A stretch of DNA of 64,000 nt from Aplidium turbinatum (Eukaryota > Chordata > Ascidiacea > Aplousobranchia > Polyclinidae). Location of the stretch: positions 18,651,323-18,715,322 of the forward strand of contig OU964928.1 of the NCBI GenBank assembly GCA_918807975.1, written 5' to 3'. The translations under genes and the position numbers were made by a program. The first letter of the stretch is position 1. Each line of letters begins with the position of its first letter. This document shows positions 54,801-63,800 of the stretch, one piece after another. The notes below the pieces were generated by a model. That model was not told the origin of the DNA. It did no database searches and worked only from the letters and a program-made list of their open reading frames with translations.

Positions 54801-57800
54801 AATTATAGTAGCTGAGAAATTCCGTTAGAATGACGACTGGTATTGTTTTATGGTTGTTTTGGACCTTGGTGAGTTTGGACGAAGGGCATAATGCAGGGCC
54901 GGGAGGATATTTTGAGCCCGGTACAAGTAACATCCTTGGGCTCCAAATCAAGACATTTATAAGAAAAAAAAACGCTGTGGTTCATTTCTGTTTTTGGCCC
55001 CTAAAATTATTCCTGCCCGGGTCCAAAGTGCCTCCTAGCAACGCTACTGGCATAATGACAATGCTTATTTTAAAAACATGTTTTAAGATTAATGAATGAT
55101 GCATGAACAAAACTGTTGCTTCTACCAAATTTGAATATCTAAGAAGCTTTTTTTCTGTATGCAAACGCCGTACCAAAAGCATCATTGAGTGGCACTCCAT
55201 CTTTGAGCCATGAGATGGCTGGCTTCGGAACACCATCGGCTCTGCAGTAGAGTCGGACATTAATTTCAGGTGTCTTGACCAACCAGTCTTTGGGCTGCTC
55301 AGTGATGACTGGTTGCTGAGCTGTAGTTGACTTTCGTGGCAACGCAAGGGGAGCAGGCTCAAAGACAGGTAGCGCCTCGTCAGCAGATACTGCAAGAAAA
55401 AAACAAACAAAACAGTAAGTTTTCAGTAACTGTGCATAATTTGAGAAGTTATTGACTGTTCATACATAAATAAAATGAAATGTTTGAAGTAAGTATAAGA
55501 AAAGTGAGAAGAGTGTTATCATTAGCAAATACAAGTTGACGAAGTTTCAACTGGATAAAGTCTTCAGGTAAGATGCCACAGAAAAAACCTTTGCCATCTA
55601 TTGCACAAATATGTAGTTAATTTGATATTATTACCACATAAAAATCCTGTTTAAATGTGATGGAAATCACGTTGTTGCGGTACAAAATAGTTTCATGTAG
55701 CTGTTTTACAACAAAAGAAACCAGGCCTGATCTTTCACCTTTACAGCCGATGGGGCATGGCGAACACGTGCATTTGTTCAGAAATTTGGTGAGAAAAGCT
55801 TTTCATTTGAAAGCAGCGATAATTGAGAAAGCACGCTGTTAACTAAACATAAATTATCAAAATTTATGGCTTGTCAAGACAATTGTAACCGATGGGAGTC
55901 AAAAATGAATTAAAGTGATTGAACGAAAACGAGATTTTAATGTAACTTCAAAAGTAGTGTTATCACATTCCAACCGCGCTAATGTGAACTAGTGTATGTT
56001 ACATCAACGCATTCGGACGTCAGTTTAAAGTAATTAACAAATATATTTTACAATACGTTTGTATACAATTGCAGACAGGTAACGAAAAGGCTAGTGCCTA
56101 GTTAATGGACGAGATTTTATATGCGAAGTATAAACATATAGACAAGTAAGTTTTGATATCAAAACAATACTGAAGAAGACATAACATTGTGGTCCCAAGT
56201 GAACTCATTCGACTAGTCAGGCAACAGCTCACTACAAAATTAATCAACCGTAACAGCCAGTCATCAATGCTGTATCAATGACCACATCAAAACATGACCT
56301 CTGAACTCTTGCGAATAAAGGGAAGTCTTTGGTGAGCAATGACTTCGTCATCCACAAAAAGTAGCAAATTTTTAATTTAAAACAGGATATCATACAAAGC
56401 AGCGAATTTGTTTCATTTCGATTTTTTGAATGCAGCATTGGACAAGGTTTCACATCCTCGAAAGTGAACAGATGTTGTGCGATAGAATATCCACAAATCA
56501 AAGCACCACACCTGCACAAAACGCCAACACTTCCTTTTCCCCAAATGAACAACGCCCACATTTTTTCCAACACTAAGTTGCAACAACGTCAAACAGCAGA
56601 GTTTTAATCCAAATCCGGTTCTATCGTTCAAAGTAACATGTTTGACAACGCAATGTAGCCTAGTATCCAATACTGAACCCACTAAAATTGTCAGTGACCA
56701 GTGCTCTTATTTCGTGATATTTCGATTAGACAACAATTTGGACTCAATCTAGTTTGTAAAATTTACCACTTTTTCATTGTTTGAGCATCACTGTACGTTG
56801 AAAAAATGACTTTTACTGGTTGGAAACACACTGCTATTGTTACTCGTCACCAAATGACATATCAAAGCGTTGAAAAGGAGGCTACAAGCCAGGCCCCAGT
56901 AACCACTCGGTAACGAAAACAACATGAGTCAATAAATCATAAAGATATGCGCTGACGTTAGATGTGGCTAAAAAAGAACAAGTCGACATTGCCGTAACAC
57001 TGGTTGAAAAATCAAACAACTTCTGAAACGACTACAGGTGAAAGGGTTGAAATTCCTTGATTTAACAAAGTGCTGCTACAAGAAACGACGAAGAAACTTT
57101 AACTGTAAGAATATTTGCCAAAAGCTGCAAAACATTGTTTACTTCAATTTGTTAGCGAGCAGTTCAAACAACTCAAAAATATTTCAGAGAAACTACAAAT
57201 ATAGCCTACACGTCACCAAAGGTAATATAATAGGCGCCGCAGCAGATTGCAGTATCAAATAGCCAGTGACTACTTCGCCACAGTTCTTAGCAAAACTTAC
57301 AAAATCTTTAGAAAGCACCAGCTCAATGCGAATTTACATAAGTAAATGAAAAAATTAGGAAAAAATTTACCGTGGCCAGAAGAAAGCAAATGGAGGTGAA
57401 AGTCGACTTGACAAGTTATTCGTAACCATGGAGACTACATTGTCACGTTACACTACAGTGTGAAAACTAGCGAGCTAACACAATGAGCTGTAACGAAAAT
57501 TCCAGCTTAGAAGCGGCACACATGCGCGAAAATGAGGAAATTATTACCAACGTCTTCTTACAAAAATAATAATGTAATGAGTCATTTTGCTTGTGAAGTC
57601 GAGACATAGTTTCTGATGTTAAATGTTACTTTGTTGCAGTTAAACAAACAAAACCAAACATTTCCATCTGTTGGCTACATCAAAGGCTGATGCTTCTCAA
57701 AAGTAAGAATTCTCCTGTAACAACTGCACATTTGATTCTCTGTCTGAAGATACAAAGTCAATGCAAAAATACGTTAATTTTAAGCAGAATAAAAGTTGCA

Positions 57801-60800
57801 AAAATGCCAGATCACAACGTGCCTAAAGCCATTGAAAAAACGATCGACATTGATTTGACGCAATGAAAAGAAAATGTGACATACCATAAAACAAATAATA
57901 CACAGAAAAATAATTTTAACAAGACATCAGCGCTTGGAATGAACGACAAATTTCACTCCAACAAAGCTTCAACGCCAAAGAAGCAAAACATATTTTCGGT
58001 GAGTTGTGATAAGTGGTTGGTTTAATTTAAAATAAATCAGGAGTTCACATTTTATTCAAAAGAATAGAGGTGTCCGGATTTGTACAACATAGCACAAACG
58101 CATGAAATTAAGCCAGAACACGATTTAAAAACGTTCAAGAAAACTTTCAACAGCACATTGGCAAAGCATACTTTGAAGAAATAAATTTTCTGTAGCCTAC
58201 AACAAAATAGTCCCGAGTGAAAAACATCATTCACGCTGTAACTCAACCAGCAAAACGGAACAAAGCCAAAAGCTTTTGGCGGAAAACTGACAATTAAATT
58301 ATCAAGCCCTTTCCCATACTGATGTCTTATTTGTACATTACGTCACGTGATAATCTCTCTTAAACAAAAAGCGTTTCAAATTAGACGAATTATCATACAC
58401 ATTAGTCTGAAAATTATTGATTCAATCCATATTATAGGCTACCCTTGGACAGTGAGACACAATATATTTGATGGTTCGATAAATTCTATGAACATTAGGT
58501 CAGATATGATCAAGACATATCCTACTGTTATCAACAGAGAATAATAACAAATAAATGCAGCCAAGATTGAGCGACAGTAAGGTTACTAAAAGAATGACAT
58601 GAAACACCAGGTCAGATCAGGGCAAATTCTCGGCGCCCAATATAAGCAAATTATACCCATGACTCGATTAGTAATGACATGAAATAGCCAAATATCTTGC
58701 GAAGTAAAATAATTTGTTTCAGTGTCTAACTCACGCATTTGCCAAGTAACTTAATAAGCGGATGAGAATGATGTGGTAGCAATTTCAGAAACAGATGTTG
58801 ACATAATGACTTGAAGATAACACAACTTTTTAGTAGACAATTCCTCACAAAAAATGAAATTAAGACGACACCTTTTCAATGCTTCAATACACAAATAAAA
58901 TCCGCAAACAAAAATCCGTAACTTACAGTAGCATCCTTTGAATATTTTACAAGATTCAGGAAGTTTAGGCAAAGTGTGAACACATCCATTCCATACTCAA
59001 GCAACACTGGGAAAAATTTCTAAGAAGAGTTCAACAATGCGTGTCACTGGGCAACAGGAAATAGGAAGCGAAAAAAAAACAAGAGAAAAACCCTACGAGT
59101 TTTCATCATCCTGCAATCTCACATGTATGATATTACAAACTATTAGGATGCTAACATTGCCATTAACAACTTCACCTAAATTTTGTATGTGCAAACATCA
59201 AATTAACAATCAAAAAACTGCATAATGATGTATAAAAGTTTTGTGACATAAATAGTTTTCCCAACAAGTACACCTCATTTCAGATAGAATCCATTACCAA
59301 GTAAGCAGCAAGTAATTACTCTTTGAAGTAATGTTCTAGAAGTAATCATGTAAAATTAAAAAGTAGCACACACTGCTTTATAAGACAACGTTGAAACAGA
59401 GTTCACATTGATGGGCAGGTGAAGGCAAGACAACCCATGATAACATCCGTTCAAACAAGAACGGTTCAACTTTTGACACACTGTTTGCTAACCAGACATA
59501 AATATGTCCCGGGTTGCACATACAAGCAAGTCAAGTATTAGATTGTCAAATCAAATAAAAATTAATAAGACTTGACTATAAATCGCCTTAGAAGGTCGCT
59601 TATCTGTTAAGACAAATGGTAAGAAGCGTGAAAACGTCTCCTTTGGAGGCCTTGGTCAACAACGGCACGTCATTGATTAATGGAAAATTAAACCTGACAC
59701 CGTTTCTATACAGAATAGGGTGCCAAGCGCTGCAAAAATTAACCATTTAATTAGTTCTAGTGAAGGTTGTCTATTGAATGCTATTGATTGATGGTCCATT
59801 CAACGCACAGGTAAAAAAAAACAGGTTAGAGAGAGAGGCCACTGGGCGATGTTTCTTGCACTATTCAGTGCGCTGTGAAGGCTTCCATAGCATTGTTAAT
59901 TGGTTATCTTTTCAAGTAAGTGCAAGCAAGGCGCCATACAGTTGAAATAAAATGATTTTTAATTTTTCTTTCACGGCCAAAGTTTTTGGTTTGAGATACG
60001 TCATTCTTTACATTGATGTAACTTTTAAATACGTATATCAAACGCAAATGTTTGAGCATCCGGGCGCTCTGCAAAGAAAAGATGGAATGTTGCGATTATG
60101 AAAAGTCAAGAGTCTCTCTCAAGGAACGCGAAATAGACAAGTGGACAGCAAATAAAACCAGTGATCTAATGTACACAACGGAAAGGGACCTACCTCGTCT
60201 AAAGATTTATGAAATCACGACACAACAGTACATTGACACAAGTTTTCAACTACGTGAAATTAAAAATTGGGTTTCATTTGCTAACAACATGATCATTACT
60301 TGATTCAAAATAAAGACCACCGGGCAATACATTCGACAGTTTATGACACACAAGTTAGTCAGCCCAGCAAGCAAAAGCCGCCATTTCTACATCGTTTCAA
60401 TGTCGTCAACAATGTAAAACAGACAACTTTTTCGCTTATTTGCCAATCTGAAGTTTTGCTTGTAAATCAATTCAACCTCATGAAGTGTTGTGCAAATGTG
60501 ACATTTACAGACACAATACAACAAATTGCTTGTTCCAAATCCAATTTGACCCTTTAATTAATTCAATCCAGACTGCAACAGTGAGTTTGGGACAAAACTA
60601 GCAACCGTTAAAGATGCAACTATTGAATAATTCTTTCAATAACATTTCACAAACAGAATAAAATTAATAAAAAAGTTTTTTGCAAACTTTCTTTGCAATG
60701 GTGTCAGCTTAACGTGCGACCACTAAAAATGAGCTACAAGACTGTCTTAGAATTAGAAACTTTTTTCTTGTTTGTTAAAAAACTTATGATGAATAATGCA

Positions 60801-63800
60801 TTCAGTAAGAAGTCATCTTTCCATTCAGTGCGTTAATCCAACAATTGACTGGCCATTCACCATATTTTATTGCATTGACATTCATTACGAACCATCCTGT
60901 TCTCCACAGGCGCCCAACGGTGACCGTGATCACGTGACGACAAAATCGATAGTGCAAGCAATTTGTCTTCCGCGGGACTATTAAGTCGAATGGCTTCAAT
61001 TTTTTTTATTGTTTTGACATTACGGTTACGTTAAAGCGACGTGAAAATATTCTGATTTTGGGTGGGAACTTTTTTTTCAAAAACAAGTTTAAATTCTTTG
61101 AAAGGGTATGGCAGGTCTTGACAATGTCTTGTCTTGATCACTGAGTCATTCTGCAACATGTATAATAAATCATGCACACGCGAAAATCAAAGTTAATGGT
61201 CTGTTTGTGCATTCAATTTTCATTTACTCACAGTCACAGGAGTGCTTGTCAGTCATTGTTTAGGCAAAGTGCAATAAACTGTTTTGTCCACAAAGCCAAA
61301 GTCATAACATTTTATAAGCAGAATTGATATGTAGATGGTACCGTACATCACAGTTTTTTCAGCATAATATTGTCAGACTAAGTCACACGAACCCGGAAAA
61401 AGTGTTTACAACCAGTTGATGATTGTTTACTACATGCATAAAAGCATTATAAAATTAAGTTACAAAATATACTGTTTGAATGGAATGCTATTGGCTTCTA
61501 CTTGCTTCTATGCATCATTTAACTAGCGGTTAAACTAAACAACGCGCATGATACAATGTTAAAAACGTTTGTTTTTATGCACAGCAGAAAACATCAACAA
61601 GCTCCAAACCAAAATAGGCTACTTCAATGTTTATGCATTTGATTTACAAGATTACTACCCCACGTCGACAGACGTTAAAATGCAAAATAAACCCTTTTGC
61701 GGCATTCTGAAAAATGCTGGGCTAACCTCAAAATTACGTTTTTTCGTATCACAAGAAAAATGCAATCACCCAACAAGTAAAACAAACCTTATCACATATC
61801 AGTGGTATGTTTATTTACCAGCGAAAGAAACTAGGCAATAGGTTGGATTTTGCATGGTTTCAACTTCGCTAGACGTTGAAATGAAGGAAAAAGATAACTT
61901 TTGCTGAGTGAATCGTTGCGTAATAGCCAAGATGTTATAAATTAAAATTTCAAAAATGATTTTGACGTGTTGTTGTATTTTGGTGATAAGCTACATAGTT
62001 TTGCAAAGCAAGTTTCTGAAACTACAAATCGGAAAACGGTTACTCCGGTTCACAAATGGAAGAGATTCTTTGTTTTCAATTAAAAATTTTCATGGAATAC
62101 GTTTAACTTTGATTTGGAAATTAATGAGCAGCTTCCTCAAACAGCATAATAAGAACAAAATGTCGTCAGAAGATCACAATGCAAAAGACTGCATCGCAAA
62201 TCAATTGTAAAATGACCTATGTCAATACAATTGAACAGGTGGATTTATACATTGTTTCCTTAGACGACGAGCCATTTCATAGTAAGCTTTACCACTTCCT
62301 GTGTCGAACGACGCTTTTTAGAAGTGCTTTAGAATAAACTAAAACCCCTAATTCTTGAAAAGACGGACAAAATAAATACTTTGCCCCAATTAGTCAGAAT
62401 CGTGCAGTTTGTAAACAAACTAACACGATCTTGTAGTTTGCTTTGTTATAAAACAACCGCTACTGAAAGTCTGTTGGTACTTATGACAAACAGTCAAAAA
62501 TAACAGTGGAAAAGGTCTATTAAAGTTTGTCAGCAATGGGTCAAGTACTTAGAAGCGGTTTTAAGGATATTACTTAATTTTCGTCGTTGCCACGCTAGTT
62601 ACTGTTACCTTGATGTTAGGCCTTTAACTGGGCGGCATGATGCTGTCTTAAGTGGACAACACAAATTGCAGCATGGCAACAGAGTTGCTATAAAAGACGC
62701 TGCACAAACATCGTAAACTAGGAGTCACAAAATCGTCATAGAAAATGCGTTAAAATTTACAGTTGTTAATTTTCTTTGCAAGTGTTTTTGAAAGTTCTTT
62801 TAACTGGATCAGGGGTATATATTGTTACATGATTGCTGTCTGTTATCACGATGTATGGCGCTTGAAAAATCTTCATAATTGCAGATATTTTTCAATAAAG
62901 CTGTGTTTCGCAAAAGGTTAAATTGTTTCACATATTAACAAACCTTTAGAAATAATAAAAAAATCAATTCTTTTAAATAAACTGCACTATCTAACAAACG
63001 AGCCTGTATCAAAACCACGCCTTGAACAAATCAAATATATTAATCGATACCTTTGTCTGTTCAGATTCAATGCAAGGAAAAGAGATACATATAACAACAT
63101 AAACACAATATTTACAGACGCTGGTTCAATGATTAGCTGACAATTTGATGCCAAGCTTTTCGGTTGTTAGATGGACCCCATGGGAAAGTCTGGTCAACGA
63201 AATGCTATCAACAATCACAAACCTCCATTATCTATTTCAAGGTTAAGAACAAATTCAAGACTGGACAAAAACCACGCAACGTTTCGCTTGTTAATTTTAT
63301 GCCTTTCTCAAAAATATGAACACATATGGAAGCGATTTCTGATCCGTTGGCCAGGAAAATATTACATCAAAAAGCACCTTGTGAAGAGGCCACTTGATGA
63401 GATATCAAGTGCAGCCACTTTCCGTTTTGAATGGAACTGTTTCACACCGACAAGAAAGAGAAGTACCATTATTGGTAAACAGTAGGCAGGCAAATTAATT
63501 TATTCCTCAAGCCATAAGTAAATCTTTTTTGAAAGTCTAGTTCAAGTCATCTGGAGACACCCACACCAGTTTATTTTTTATATGTGCTCAAGGAATTTCT
63601 TTTTTACCTTGTTCGTTACACAATTTGTTCATACCTTATTCAATTTGTTTATGTCAAAATTTCACAACAAGCAACTTCCATGTTATTGCTTCAGCAGCAA
63701 AAACATATCCGTGCAAAGATAAAGAAGTATTTCTACAAATATTCAACTTACCTCCAATAAGGTTAAAAGCGAGAATACACAAAACCATAGTCATCATCTG

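Larger units (their letters stand above)
55390..63751. other. robo intron 1 (8.4 kb)
   Basis: Between the signal-peptide exon and the Ig1 exons. It holds two family palindromes (60360-60431 and 61841-61910) and short fragments of the same family elsewhere. The plus-strand ORF 63171-63485 (104 codons) and others have no recognisable domain and are taken as chance. Confidence 0.65.

Noticed and set aside
54830-55099. Plus-strand ORF starting with a leader-like hydrophobic run
   Set aside because: It is opposite to the robo strand and runs through the 156-bp hAT-type element.
60052-60303. Plus-strand charged ORF of 83 codons
   Set aside because: Begins at a non-ATG codon and shows no domain.
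63171-63485. Plus-strand ORF of 104 codons in intron 1
   Set aside because: Basic, no recognisable family, and within the range of chance open frames.
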